Notes under the pieces: model-generated
Told to the model about the DNA's origin: nothing
Seen by the model: only the letters and a program-made list of their open reading frames with translations
The model's database searches: none
Assembly (NCBI GenBank): GCA_003281365.1
Contig: QCCF01000001.1
Location: forward strand, 310,001-374,000
Length of the DNA: 64,000 nt
Direction of reading: 5' to 3'
Origin: Prochlorococcus sp. AG-347-K18
GTDB lineage: Bacteria > Cyanobacteriota > Cyanobacteriia > PCC-6307 > Cyanobiaceae
In this document: positions 16,812-26,480 of the stretch, in pieces
Layout of the letters: every line of letters starts with the position of its first letter
Position numbering within the stretch: the stretch's first letter is position 1
Program-made: the position numbers and the translations under genes

Positions 16812-18029
16812 ATGGAAATAATTGAACAAATAAAAACCAATAAATTAGTTGAAAATCAAACAGAAATTCAAAAAATTTGTCTTCATAAATTACAATCAAA
16901 CCCACTACCTGATCCTAAAAGTGAGCATTGGAGACTCTCAAATAAATCAAAATTTTCTAATTTTTTAGAGTATCCGTTTAATGAAAAAGATACAAAATTT
17001 GATATACCTTTTACGAAAAATGCTCAAAGCACTATTAGATTAACAATAGGTAAAAATTCCCAAATTAAATTTATAGAAGAAGATTATTCAATAAAGCAAT
17101 TAAGTCAAGATGAATTAGATAAATATATCAAGGAACAGATTTATTGTTTTGATCAAAACGAAAATTGGAGTAACCTACTTAATCTGTCTTTAAGTTGTAC
17201 AAAAAATATCTTGGGATTAAAAATAAATGGATCAAAAATTCCTCCTATCGAAATCTTTAGTCATTCATCAAGTAATTCATTAAACGCAAAAACCTTGGTA
17301 ATATTTTTAGAAAAAAATTGTGATGTTGAATTATTACAAGTAAATTTAGGTATAGAAAACTCTTCATTATCTCAATCAACATACTTTTATCTAGAAGAAA
17401 ATAGTTCTTTGAATCATGGTGTTGTTTCTTACGGTGCAAATAGATCAAATCTATTAAATTCTCTCAATGTAATTCAACAAAAAAATAGCGAATACAACTT
17501 AGGCTCTTTACATTTCAATTTCAATTATGCAAGATTTGAAATTAGTATTAAACAATCTTCAGGAAACGCTAAAACCAATATTAAAGGTATGCAAATTACA
17601 AAAAAAGATGAACAAATTTCTACTTATACAAAAATAGACTTTAATGGGCCTAATGGATTTTTAGACCAAATAAACAAATCACTTGCTGACGATAAATCAC
17701 ATGCAATATTTGAAGGTTCGATAATAGTTCCTAAAATTGCACAGAAAACTGATGCTTCTCAATTAAGCAGGAATTTACTTTTATCAAATCTCGCACAAAT
17801 AGATACAAAACCTCAATTAGAAATAATTGCTGATGATGTCAAATGCAAACATGGAGCTACAATTTCGCAATTAAATGAAGAAGAACTTTTTTATATGAGA
17901 TCAAGAGGAATCACATTACCAGAGGCGAGTAAACTACAATTAAGTTCTTACTTTCAAGAAATAATTTCATTTATTCCCGTTTCAAAAGATAGATGGGATT
18001 TACTTGATAAACTTTTAAATGATAACTAA
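16812..18029 (+). CDS. sufD: Fe-S cluster assembly protein SufD
   Basis: The 405-residue protein is the paralogue of SufB that forms the heterodimeric scaffold core. The C-terminal SufBD core has LEIIADDVKCKHGATISQL and the ELFYMRSRGI segment, corresponding to the same region in SufB; the conserved Cys and His of the SufD active interface are present (KCKHGA). The N-terminal 150 residues are divergent and polar, as usual. Its stop TAA shares one base with the ATG of sufS (TAATG), a sign of translational coupling. Confidence 0.95.
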   Translation: MEIIEQIKTNKLVENQTEIQKICLHKLQSNPLPDPKSEHWRLSNKSKFSNFLEYPFNEKDTKFDIPFTKNAQSTIRLTIGKNSQIKFIEEDYSIKQLSQDELDKYIKEQIYCFDQNENWSNLLNLSLSCTKNILGLKINGSKIPPIEIFSHSSSNSLNAKTLVIFLEKNCDVELLQVNLGIENSSLSQSTYFYLEENSSLNHGVVSYGANRSNLLNSLNVIQQKNSEYNLGSLHFNFNYARFEISIKQSSGNAKTNIKGMQITKKDEQISTYTKIDFNGPNGFLDQINKSLADDKSHAIFEGSIIVPKIAQKTDASQLSRNLLLSNLAQIDTKPQLEIIADDVKCKHGATISQLNEEELFYMRSRGITLPEASKLQLSSYFQEIISFIPVSKDRWDLLDKLLNDN

Positions 18030-19282
18030 TGGAAACGATTCAAAATTTCCCTGAAATAACAAAAAAAGACTTTCCTCTTTTAAATAAAAACATAAAAAGT
18101 AATGAGCAAATCATTTATCTTGACCATGCTGCAACCACTCAGAAACCAATACAAGTTTTAAAAAAAATTGATGAATACTATAAAAACTTTAATGCTAATG
18201 TACATAGAGGCGCACATCAATTAAGTGCTAAAGCAACAGAAGAGTTTGAAAATGCAAGATATTTGATTAGCAAATACATAAAGGCTAATTCAACAAAAGA
18301 AATTATTTTCACAAGAAATGCCACTGAAGCAATCAACCTAGTTTCTAGATCATGGGGCGAATCTTCATTAAGAGAAAATGATGAAATTCTTTTATCAATA
18401 ATGGAGCATCATAGCAATATTGTTCCATGGCAAATGGTTGCAGCAAGAAATAAATGTAAATTAAAATTTATAGGCATAGATAAAAATGGGAAATTAGATT
18501 TAGAGGATTTTAAATCAAAACTAACATCTAGAACTAAGCTTGTTAGCCTAGTCCATATTAGTAATACTCTAGGCTGCTGTAATCCAATAAAAGAGATAAC
18601 TGAATTAGCCAAACAAAGAGGTTCTTTAGTGTTAATAGATGCATGTCAAAGTTTGGCCCATCAAAAACTAGATGTGGTTGATCTTGATATAGATTTTCTA
18701 GCAGGCTCAGGACATAAACTTTGCGGCCCTACAGGTATTGGTTTCCTCTGGTCAAGACAAGAAATTCTAGAAAAAATTCCTCCTCTCTTTGGAGGTGGCG
18801 AAATGATTCAAGATGTTTTTGAAGAAACAAGTACTTGGGCCGAACTACCACATAAATTTGAAGCTGGAACTCCCGCCATTGCAGAAGCAATAGGTCTTGC
18901 AGAAGCAATTAATTATATAAACACTATTGGATTGAAAGAAATTCATGAATATGAAAAGACTCTTACAAAATATTTATTTGAAAAATTAAATCAAATAGAA
19001 GACGTTGAAATTATAGGCCCATCCCCGGAGGTAGATCCAGACAGAGCATCACTTGCCACCTTTTATATCAAAAATATACATTCAAACGATATTGCTGAAA
19101 TTCTTGATTCAAAAGGAATTTGCATCAGAAGTGGTCATCATTGCTGCCAACCTCTTCACAGATACATTGGAATTAAATCAACCGCTAGAATTAGCATGAA
19201 TTTTACAACCAATAAGGAGGACATTGATATATTTATAGAAAAATTAAAAGATACTATTGATTTTCTAAAAATCAATTCTTAA
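18029..19282 (+). CDS. sufS: Cysteine desulfurase SufS
   Basis: The 417-residue PLP enzyme supplies sulfur from L-cysteine to SufBCD. The PLP lysine lies in GSGHKLCGPTG, the N-terminal YLDHAATTQKP and the HRGAHQLS motif are typical of group II desulfurases, and the catalytic loop cysteine is in RSGHHCCQPLHR. No sufE follows in this window. The next gene, an S9 peptidase, converges and overlaps the stop by 4 nt. Confidence 0.96.
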   Translation: METIQNFPEITKKDFPLLNKNIKSNEQIIYLDHAATTQKPIQVLKKIDEYYKNFNANVHRGAHQLSAKATEEFENARYLISKYIKANSTKEIIFTRNATEAINLVSRSWGESSLRENDEILLSIMEHHSNIVPWQMVAARNKCKLKFIGIDKNGKLDLEDFKSKLTSRTKLVSLVHISNTLGCCNPIKEITELAKQRGSLVLIDACQSLAHQKLDVVDLDIDFLAGSGHKLCGPTGIGFLWSRQEILEKIPPLFGGGEMIQDVFEETSTWAELPHKFEAGTPAIAEAIGLAEAINYINTIGLKEIHEYEKTLTKYLFEKLNQIEDVEIIGPSPEVDPDRASLATFYIKNIHSNDIAEILDSKGICIRSGHHCCQPLHRYIGIKSTARISMNFTTNKEDIDIFIEKLKDTIDFLKINS

Positions 19283-21204
19283 AGATTCAAAGCATTTTTT
19301 AAAAATTCCTGTGATTTTTGCATTACTACTGCTTTATTTTCAAAATTTTTAAAACCATGCCCTTCATTTTCAAAAAATATAACTTCTGAATGTTTATTAT
19401 TCTTAATCAAAATATCTTGAATTTTTAATGTTTGTTTATAAGAAATAACTTTATCTTTTTTCCCATGAAACAATAGGATAGGTTTTTTTATTTTGTTAAG
19501 ATAATTGGCCGGGGATCTATTTATATATTCATCATGATTTTTTACATAATTTCCTACCAAAGAATCTAAATAATCTTTTTCAAACCTATGAGTGTTGTAG
19601 TGCATATCCTTCAAATCAATAACAGGATATTTACAAATTGCTGCTGTAAAAATAGACCCATATAATAAACAATTCAGAGCAGTTAACCCTCCAGCACTAT
19701 TACCAAAAATTACTACTTTCTCGCTATCAACCAGATTTGATTTGATTAATTCAAGAGCGAGTGCTCTGCAATCATAGGAATCAACAATCCCCCACTTAGA
19801 ATTCAACCTCTCTCTATATACTTTTCCAAATCCTGATGATCCTCCATAATTAACTTCAGCAACAAAAAATCCCTTAGAGATCCAATATTGAACTTCAGAA
19901 TTATATGATCCATCAAAACATAAAGTTGGTCCGCTATGTGCTCTAACAAGGAGCGGTGGCTTTTTAAAAGTTTCAACTAGCGGCCTATAAAGAAAAGAAT
20001 GAGTAGGTTGATCTTCAAAACCTTTAAACCAAAATGGTTCAGGTTTGGAACAATCTTTTATATGATCAACAAATATCCGGTCAGAAAAATTTGATAAATT
20101 TTTTTCAGCAAAATCAATTTCAAATAAAGTTCCCAAAAAATCATATCCATAACCTTTTAAAAGAACTTTTTCCCGAAAAACACTGAAATCACTTATTAAG
20201 GTAAAAGGAGTGGAAAATTCTTTAACTAAAAAAAGATCTTTATATTGTTCCACTATTAAATTATTTTCTTTTTTGGCTAAGCAAAATAAATTTTTTATAG
20301 TCCCTGAAAAAAATGTTATTCCTGAGACCCATTGTGGTGCTCCATATTCAATCAAATTTCTCTCTACTCTTTTTTTAATAAAAATATTCTCAATTTCACT
20401 AACATCTAAAAATAATAAGTTCCACCATCCAGAACTATCTTCAGAACATACTAAAAGTGTCTCACTTATCCAAAAAGGTTGAAAAAAAGAAACATTTTTT
20501 TTAGCATTTATCAAATTACTAGAGAATTTTTTTATTTTTTGTATCTCTCCACCTAGATCTATTTGAGCAAAAAAAAGATCATTTTTCTCCCATGGCATGT
20601 ATGGAGTATCCCACTCTACCCAAGTAAGTAATCTAGCAGAAGTATTAGAAGATAATTCTCCAGCAAAATTTTTAAATTTTTTTATTCGATGAATATCTTG
20701 TTTAGTTTTTTTTAAATTTAAAGAAAATAAATAATCTCTATTATTTATCTCGCAAATGCCATACAAAAAAAAATTTTCAGAAATGACAAATGAGGAATCG
20801 AAATTTCCGTCAATTGATTTAGATAGCTGTCTAGGTTCTTGAATTGAATCGAGATATTTATTTTGACTTCTACAATTTGACGCTTCTTCTTTAAAAAGTT
20901 GAAACCATAATGCCCTAGTAATCTGATCTATCCATATCAAATAAAAATTATTTTTAAATTCTATACATTTATAAGATTTACCACCATATCCATGAAAATT
21001 ATTTTTGATGTTAAATTTTTTACTTGTTAATTTCTGAGGAAGTGCCTCTTTATCATTAAATGGTCTTGCAAAAATGGCATTCTCATTTTGACCTTCACCA
21101 ACAACATCAATCCAAAAAATGATATTCCTAATAATAGTTAATTCCTTGAAAGCAATTTTTTTAGATTCAGTTTGCCTAACTTTTAACTTATCATCATTAC
21201 TCAT
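19279..21204 (-). CDS. S9 family prolyl oligopeptidase-type peptidase
   Basis: The 641-residue protein has an N-terminal beta-propeller-like region of about 370 residues and a C-terminal alpha/beta-hydrolase domain. The catalytic serine lies in GNSAGGL, the aspartate in HGKKDKV and the histidine in ENEGHGF, in the correct order. The YGGSSGFGKVYRE segment before the serine is typical for acylaminoacyl-peptidase/DPP-like S9 enzymes. There is no signal peptide, so it should be cytosolic and cleave oligopeptides. The propeller part is poorly conserved in appearance, so substrate is unknown. Confidence 0.9.
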   Translation of the reverse strand: MSNDDKLKVRQTESKKIAFKELTIIRNIIFWIDVVGEGQNENAIFARPFNDKEALPQKLTSKKFNIKNNFHGYGGKSYKCIEFKNNFYLIWIDQITRALWFQLFKEEASNCRSQNKYLDSIQEPRQLSKSIDGNFDSSFVISENFFLYGICEINNRDYLFSLNLKKTKQDIHRIKKFKNFAGELSSNTSARLLTWVEWDTPYMPWEKNDLFFAQIDLGGEIQKIKKFSSNLINAKKNVSFFQPFWISETLLVCSEDSSGWWNLLFLDVSEIENIFIKKRVERNLIEYGAPQWVSGITFFSGTIKNLFCLAKKENNLIVEQYKDLFLVKEFSTPFTLISDFSVFREKVLLKGYGYDFLGTLFEIDFAEKNLSNFSDRIFVDHIKDCSKPEPFWFKGFEDQPTHSFLYRPLVETFKKPPLLVRAHSGPTLCFDGSYNSEVQYWISKGFFVAEVNYGGSSGFGKVYRERLNSKWGIVDSYDCRALALELIKSNLVDSEKVVIFGNSAGGLTALNCLLYGSIFTAAICKYPVIDLKDMHYNTHRFEKDYLDSLVGNYVKNHDEYINRSPANYLNKIKKPILLFHGKKDKVISYKQTLKIQDILIKNNKHSEVIFFENEGHGFKNFENKAVVMQKSQEFLKNALNL

Positions 21205-21281
21205 TTTAAAAAACTATAAAGAAAGCAAATTAAAGTGCTAGTATTTTTATAGCTAAACTCTTAATTTAAAACTTTTTTAAC

Positions 21282-21887
21282 GTGGCAAACCATTTCTCAC
21301 AACTTGCAAAAAAGTCAAGAAAAAATGGTAACTCAGAAAAAATTGCAAAAGAACAAACAGGTAAGCCATCTCTAGATATTTATAAACTTGGTGATGATGT
21401 ATTAAGACAAAATTCCAAAAGAATAACGAAGGTTGACGAATCGATTAGAAAACTTGCCAGAGAAATGCTTCAAAGCATGTATGCAGCTAAGGGTATTGGA
21501 CTTGCCGCACCCCAAATTGGTATCAACAAAGAGCTTCTTGTCATAGATGTAAATTTTGAAGATTCAGCAGCAGAACCTCTAATATTAATCAATCCAGAAA
21601 TTACAGACTTTGGAACAACCCTTAATTCATACGAAGAAGGCTGCTTGAGTATACCTGGCGTCTATTTGAATGTAGTAAGACCCTCAACTATAAAATTAAA
21701 ATTTAGAGATGAAATGGGAAGACCTCGTAAAATGAAAGCAGATGGACTTCTGGCGAGGTGTATTCAACACGAAATGGATCACTTAAACGGAATATTATTT
21801 GTTGATAGAGTTACATCAAAAGATGATTTGAACAAAGAACTTATAAAGGAAGGTTTTAACGAAAAGGACGTAATTTCTATTAATTAA
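21282..21887 (+). CDS. def: Peptide deformylase
   Basis: The 201-residue metalloenzyme removes the formyl group from nascent proteins. The three motifs are complete: GIGLAAPQIG (71-80), EGCLS with metal ligand C121, and QHEMDH with H163, E164 and H167. The N-terminal 30 residues are an unstructured basic extension, as in other marine cyanobacteria. The start is a GTG at 21282. The S9 peptidase gene is divergent upstream, and a HIT-family gene follows 4 nt downstream. Confidence 0.95.
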   Translation: MANHFSQLAKKSRKNGNSEKIAKEQTGKPSLDIYKLGDDVLRQNSKRITKVDESIRKLAREMLQSMYAAKGIGLAAPQIGINKELLVIDVNFEDSAAEPLILINPEITDFGTTLNSYEEGCLSIPGVYLNVVRPSTIKLKFRDEMGRPRKMKADGLLARCIQHEMDHLNGILFVDRVTSKDDLNKELIKEGFNEKDVISIN

Positions 21888-21891
21888 TTTA

Positions 21892-22233
21892 ATGACTGAA
21901 ACTACAATATTTCAAAAAATAATTAATGAAGAAATACCCTGCGATAAGCTTTATGAAGATGAGTTTTGTATTGCGTTTAATGATATCCAAGCGCAAGCAC
22001 CAGTTCATTTTTTAGTGATTCCAAAAAAACCAATAATTAGTTTATTAGATTGTATTAAAGAAGATTCAAATTTATTAGGGCATTTACTTTTTATTGGTAG
22101 CAAAATAGCTAAATCAAAAAATTTAACTAATTGGAGAACAGTAATTAATACTGGAGCAGAATCGGGACAAACTGTTTTTCATTTACATATTCATTTTTTA
22201 TCTGGAAGAAAAATGAATTGGCCTCCAGGTTAA
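21892..22233 (+). CDS. HIT (histidine triad) family nucleotide-binding hydrolase
   Basis: The 113-residue protein has the HINT-type layout: FQKIINEEIPCDKLYEDE at the start, an HFLVIPKKPI strand and the catalytic triad HLHIH at 97-101, followed by the C-terminal LSGRKMNWPPG. HINT proteins hydrolyse adenosine phosphoramidates and aminoacyl-adenylates. It follows def with a 4-nt gap, so they are probably co-transcribed. Confidence 0.94.
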   Translation: MTETTIFQKIINEEIPCDKLYEDEFCIAFNDIQAQAPVHFLVIPKKPIISLLDCIKEDSNLLGHLLFIGSKIAKSKNLTNWRTVINTGAESGQTVFHLHIHFLSGRKMNWPPG

Positions 22234-22279
22234 AACTCTCGAAAGAAATGTTTATGAGTTATAAATAAATAAAAACAAA

Positions 22280-22558
22280 ATGAATACACCAGATTCCTTA
22301 AATACAGAATCCAAAAATTTATTCAATTTAATATCAAAAAATTGGGAAGATCTAGACGATTCACTCAAAACTAAGTTAACTAAAATTTGGAGAGTTTTAA
22401 CTTATAAATGGCAATTACAAATTTTATTTAATCTACCTTTTCTTTTATGGTGGGTATTAGATAAATCTTTTCCAAAAGTTCATGAATTTGATACGACAAT
22501 CTTGAATTACTTAAATTTACCTGACTGGGCACTTTCATTTATTGGCTTTGGTCAATAG
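22280..22558 (+). CDS. Hypothetical membrane-associated protein, 92 aa
   Basis: The N-terminal half is polar and charged with a conserved-looking WEDLDD motif; the second half holds a hydrophobic stretch (WQLQILFNLPFLLWWVLD, about residues 49-67) and a second, shorter one near the C-terminus. It could be a single- or double-pass membrane protein. It is encoded just before the SbmA-like ABC transporter with a 39-nt gap on the same strand. I do not recognise a family. Confidence 0.65.
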   Translation: MNTPDSLNTESKNLFNLISKNWEDLDDSLKTKLTKIWRVLTYKWQLQILFNLPFLLWWVLDKSFPKVHEFDTTILNYLNLPDWALSFIGFGQ

Positions 22559-22597
22559 ACTGCTAAAAGTTATAATTTACCTTATAAAACTTGTCTA

Positions 22598-24583
22598 GTG
22601 ATGAATAAAGCAGTTAATAATAAATCCAAAATACTTTATCAATTAAAAAAATTAAGGAAGTTATCCCAGCCTTTTTTTCTCCCCATAGATCAATGTAATG
22701 GATTTCAATTCATATGGCTTTTGATTTCTCTTCTATTTTGCGTTGGTGGAGTAGTACTAGTTGGTCTTACAGGAATAATCAGTTTTTTTGAAAGTTTTCA
22801 ACCGATTTTTCTGGAAAAGTATTTCGGAGGTGTAGTAAGTACTGTCAATTCAATATGGGCTGGTAGCTGGGGATTATTTTTCTCTGCCTTATTTCTAATT
22901 GGATCAGGGAGCTTTTTTAGCTTAAGACGTCAATTAAAAAACCGTAGATGGTTACATTGGTTATTCCTTGCAATAATTGTATTAATGCTTTTAACTGTAA
23001 ACGGAATTAACGCAGGTATTGGATTCATTGCGAGAGATTTAACAAATGCTCTAGTAGAAAAACAAGAAGATGGGTTTTATCGAATATTGGGCATTTACGC
23101 TTGTTGTTTCGCTGTGGCTCTACCAATACGTGTTTCCCAAATATTTTTTACATATAAGTTAGGAATAATTTGGAGAGAATGGCTTTCAAAAAGTTTAGTC
23201 AAAGATTATATGACTAATAAAGCTTATTACCAATTAAATCCCAATGATGAAGAACAAACCGATGTAGATAATCCTGATCAAAGAATTACAGATGATACCC
23301 GAGCTTTTACCGGGCAAAGTCTCTCTTTCACATTAGGTATTTTTGATGCCCTACTAACATTTTCACTTAATATTCTTATTTTATGGAGTATCAGTACAAC
23401 GCTTACCTTTTCTTTATTTGGGTACGCTGCATTCGCAACTACAATCCTTTTAATTGCTGGTAAAAACCTTGTAAAAATAGACTTTGATCAACTCAGATAT
23501 GAAGCGGATTTTCGTTATGGATTGGTACATATTAGGGATAATGCTGAATCAATAGCTTTTTACTCTGGGGAAAATCCTGAGAGAAGCGAAACTGAAAGGA
23601 GATTGGGTGAAGTCGTTAAAAACTTTAATTTACTAATTATTTGGAGAGTAATAATTGACGTCATGAGAAGATCCATTAATTATGCTGGAAATTTCTTCCC
23701 ATATTTAATAATGGCAATCCCTTACTTTAAAGGTGATATTGATTATGGTCGTTTCATTCAGGCAAGCTTCGCATTTGGCATGGTGGAAGGTTCGTTATTC
23801 TTTATTGTTAATCAAATTGAAGAACTTGCGAAATTTACTGCCGGAATCGGGCGATTAGAAGGATTTCAATCAAAAGTAGAATCAATAAGTAAAATTAAAC
23901 CTTCTAGCAATGAAAATATTATTTCAGATTATCCCTCAATTCTCATTAATAATGCTGACCTTTGCCCACCAGGATCAAATAAAACAATAATTAAAAATTT
24001 AAATTTAAGCATTGATATCAATCAATCACTTTTAGTTGTAGGACCCTCTGGATGTGGAAAAACTTCTTTACTAAGAATGATTAGTGGTCTATGGGAACCC
24101 GATTATGGAGTAATAAAAAAACCAAAAATTGGTGAATTATTATTCATACCTCAAAAGCCTTATATGTTATTAGGTTCTTTGAGAGAACAATTATGTTATC
24201 CCACAGAAGTTAAAAAATTTAGTGATGAGCATCTTACTTCTGTTCTTCATGAAGTAAATTTAGAAACTTTAGTCGATCGTTATCCAAATCTTGATATTAA
24301 ACAAGATTGGCCTAGGATACTTTCACTAGGCGAACAACAAAGATTAGCTTTTGCAAGACTCCTACTAAATTCTCCAAGATTTGCGGTACTCGATGAAGCA
24401 ACAAGCGCTTTAGATATTGATACTGAAAAAAAACTATATAGTTTACTCAAGCAACGAGAACTTTCTCTTATTAGTGTTGGACATAGACCAAGTTTAAAAG
24501 ATTTTCATGAAAATATTTTGGAATTAAGTGGACAAGGGGATTGGAAATTATTAACTTCTGATAAGTATAATTTTAAGGATTAG
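22598..24583 (+). CDS. SbmA/BacA-like (ABCD-type) ABC transporter, fused membrane and ATPase domains
   Basis: The 661-residue half-transporter has an N-terminal membrane domain with about six helices (45-430) and a C-terminal ABC domain: Walker A GPSGCGKTS, signature LSLGEQQRLAFARL and Walker B FAVLDEATSALD. The EEQTDVDNPDQRITDD motif in the first cytoplasmic loop is typical of the ABC_membrane_2 family (peroxisomal ABCD proteins, BacA, Rv1819c). Such proteins move hydrophobic compounds or fatty acyl groups, and some take up vitamin B12. The substrate here is unknown. Confidence 0.87.
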   Translation: MMNKAVNNKSKILYQLKKLRKLSQPFFLPIDQCNGFQFIWLLISLLFCVGGVVLVGLTGIISFFESFQPIFLEKYFGGVVSTVNSIWAGSWGLFFSALFLIGSGSFFSLRRQLKNRRWLHWLFLAIIVLMLLTVNGINAGIGFIARDLTNALVEKQEDGFYRILGIYACCFAVALPIRVSQIFFTYKLGIIWREWLSKSLVKDYMTNKAYYQLNPNDEEQTDVDNPDQRITDDTRAFTGQSLSFTLGIFDALLTFSLNILILWSISTTLTFSLFGYAAFATTILLIAGKNLVKIDFDQLRYEADFRYGLVHIRDNAESIAFYSGENPERSETERRLGEVVKNFNLLIIWRVIIDVMRRSINYAGNFFPYLIMAIPYFKGDIDYGRFIQASFAFGMVEGSLFFIVNQIEELAKFTAGIGRLEGFQSKVESISKIKPSSNENIISDYPSILINNADLCPPGSNKTIIKNLNLSIDINQSLLVVGPSGCGKTSLLRMISGLWEPDYGVIKKPKIGELLFIPQKPYMLLGSLREQLCYPTEVKKFSDEHLTSVLHEVNLETLVDRYPNLDIKQDWPRILSLGEQQRLAFARLLLNSPRFAVLDEATSALDIDTEKKLYSLLKQRELSLISVGHRPSLKDFHENILELSGQGDWKLLTSDKYNFKD

Positions 24584-24591
24584 CAAAAAAA

Positions 24592-24867
24592 ATGAATTCA
24601 AAGGAAGAAAACCTCAACTCAGAAGTCACTAATTTAGAAGATGAAAGTTCTGAGGAAAAACAGAATGACTCGAATTACATCAATGAAGAAAATTCAGATA
24701 ATAAATTCAATAGAAAATCGGTAAATATTGAAGATGAATATCAATTCGGATGGAGTAGTTATTCTGAAATAACTAATGGAAGATTTGCAATGATAGGCTT
24801 CCTAGCAATAATACTAATTGAATTATTGAGTCAACAATCATTCTTAAAATGGGCAGGAATTTTATGA
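24592..24867 (+). CDS. hli: High-light-inducible protein (Hlip/SCP family) with long acidic N-terminus
   Basis: The 91-residue protein ends in a single chlorophyll-binding helix with the signature SEITNGRFAMIGF (ligands E59, N62 and R64), followed by an ILIELL helix end. Hlips bind chlorophyll and carotenoid and protect the photosystems under excess light. The N-terminal 45 residues are acidic and rich in Glu, Asp and Asn, longer than the core Hlip form. It sits 8 nt after the ABC transporter and its stop abuts that of convergent ycf66. Confidence 0.88.
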   Translation: MNSKEENLNSEVTNLEDESSEEKQNDSNYINEENSDNKFNRKSVNIEDEYQFGWSSYSEITNGRFAMIGFLAIILIELLSQQSFLKWAGIL

Positions 24868-25803
24868 TTAATCATCAAATCTGGAACTATTATCTCTAGG
24901 TTTCTTTTTGTTTGTTCCAACAGTATATCTACTATTCTGATTTTTTGAACTTGATCTAGATGTAGAGCTTGCTCTGCGAGTAACACGAGATTTATTTTCC
25001 CCATTCGCATCTTTGAATGAAGCATCTTCAATTTGGTCTTTAGATTTTTGCTGCCTAATAGGAGATCTTGTTGATTCCTTTCTTAATGGAGAGGAATCAT
25101 CAAGAATCGAAGTATTGTCTTGCCTAGATATTGTCTGATTCATTCTTGGTCTTGATCCAGTTTTTACTTCATTACGAGATAAGTTTCGCCTTTCACCAAA
25201 ACTATTTCTTACTGACTCATTGCTGTTTCTACTTTCAGGAGACTGTCTTCTTCTTCTTTTTCTAATAGGTTCGTCATTGTCAAATTTAGTTGCTTCTCTT
25301 GAGGCTGATCTTCGTCTGCTTACAGCAGAAGAAGGTATAGCTCTTGAAACATCCCTTCTAGAAGATCTCTCCTCTATAAAGTCATTCTCAAAGTCATCTT
25401 CTTGAGGTTTAAATCTTCTAGAAGGTCTCTCAGCTTCCTCAAACCTATCGTAATCGTCATTAAATCGACCTCTAAAATTTCTTGGTGTATCAGAAATAGG
25501 ATCATCATCAAAGTAAGATGACCTTCTAGCTTGATCAGTAGCAACCCCCCTTAATCGCACACTTTCATATGCGAAAAAAACTGTAGTTCCAGCTAACAAA
25601 AACTGACCAAACTGTAGTATGGGATCCAATCTCCAACCTTGAAAAAATAATATTCCCCCGCACAAAAGCCCAATGGCTGCAAAGAAAACATCATAATCTC
25701 TTGCTAATGCAGGTTTAAAAGACCTTAAAAAGTAAAGGCCACCTCCACATACAGCAAGAACTATACCAACAATACTGGCCCAATTGAGACTAGCATTGAC
25801 CAC
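24868..25803 (-). CDS. Ycf66-family protein with long basic C-terminal tail
   Basis: The N-terminal 100 residues match the Ycf66 family: three hydrophobic segments (NWASIVGIVLAVCGGGLYFL, a second at about 40-58, a third at 66-84) and a conserved VRLRG end. The following 210 residues are low complexity, very rich in Arg, Ser and Asp/Glu (RSSRRDVSR, RRRSASRE), and probably disordered. Ycf66 is found in cyanobacteria and some plastids; its role is not established. It is transcribed convergently to hli and lies downstream of psbX on the same strand. Confidence 0.85.
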   Translation of the reverse strand: MVNASLNWASIVGIVLAVCGGGLYFLRSFKPALARDYDVFFAAIGLLCGGILFFQGWRLDPILQFGQFLLAGTTVFFAYESVRLRGVATDQARRSSYFDDDPISDTPRNFRGRFNDDYDRFEEAERPSRRFKPQEDDFENDFIEERSSRRDVSRAIPSSAVSRRRSASREATKFDNDEPIRKRRRRQSPESRNSNESVRNSFGERRNLSRNEVKTGSRPRMNQTISRQDNTSILDDSSPLRKESTRSPIRQQKSKDQIEDASFKDANGENKSRVTRRASSTSRSSSKNQNSRYTVGTNKKKPRDNSSRFDD

Positions 25804-25881
25804 ATTCTTTCTCCAAAATTTAATTTTTTAAGGGGATTTAAATCACCCATATATATATAGTACTTAAAACTTTTATAAAAA

Positions 25882-26067
25882 CTAGCGTCTTCCTGCAGAA
25901 GTACGATCGAGAGAATCTTTTTGACTAACAAAAATTAAAAAAGCTGCAGCTGGAATAACTATAAGTAAAGCGGCTGCAATAAAACTACCTATCATTCCAA
26001 CAGCGGAATTATTTGCAACTTGGGCTGAAAAATCTGTAGCTAGTAGCAAATTCGAGATTTGAATCAC
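25882..26067 (-). CDS. psbX: Photosystem II subunit PsbX
   Basis: A GTG at 26065-26067 starts a 61-residue protein with a short N-terminal helix ([10 protein letters not shown]), the conserved [23 protein letters not shown] membrane helix and a basic C-terminal end ending DRTSAGRR. This matches the PsbX subunit of picocyanobacteria, which sits near cytochrome b559 and affects quinone turnover. The open frame extends upstream to an ATG at 26088, but that gives an extra seven residues not seen in the family. The neighbour ycf66 lies 78 bp downstream. Confidence 0.92.
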   Translation of the reverse strand: MIQISNLLLATDFSAQVANNSAVGMIGSFIAAALLIVIPAAAFLIFVSQKDSLDRTSAGRR

Positions 26068-26147
26068 TTTTAAATATTTAATTCTCAATTTATAATAAGA
26101 ATTAAATACGAATGATTGGGTTATTTATTAAGATGAATTAAATAATT

Positions 26148-26462
26148 GTGATTTCCTTGCTTGTACACTATCTTCAAATTTTAGATATTAGTTTAGGAAT
26201 CTCTCTGTCATACCTAACTATAGTTTTTTTAATAAGATTAATTTTGACTTGGTACCCAAAAATTGATTTAAGTAATGGTTTTTGGTTATTAATTTCCATC
26301 CCAACAAGCTCAATTCTTAATCTAACAAGAAAATTAATTCCCCCTATAGGAGGAGTTGATGTTGGACCAGTAATTTGGATTGGAGTTATAAGCTTTTTAA
26401 GAGAGATTTTAGTTGGTCAACAAGGCCTTTTAAAACTTGCATTACATACACATACTTCATAG
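26148..26462 (+). CDS. YggT/Ycf19-family membrane protein
   Basis: The 104-residue protein has two membrane helices (about 5-35 and 78-96) separated by the family motif RLILTWYPKIDL and a SNGFWLL/LTRKLIPPIGGVDVGPVIW segment. YggT/Ycf19 proteins are conserved in bacteria and plastids; in cyanobacteria and plants relatives (CCB3) take part in cytochrome b6 maturation or nucleoid distribution. The start is a GTG at 26148. It is divergent from psbX and converges on accC. Confidence 0.88.
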   Translation: MISLLVHYLQILDISLGISLSYLTIVFLIRLILTWYPKIDLSNGFWLLISIPTSSILNLTRKLIPPIGGVDVGPVIWIGVISFLREILVGQQGLLKLALHTHTS

Positions 26463-26480
26463 AAAGTATTTGATTATGGA

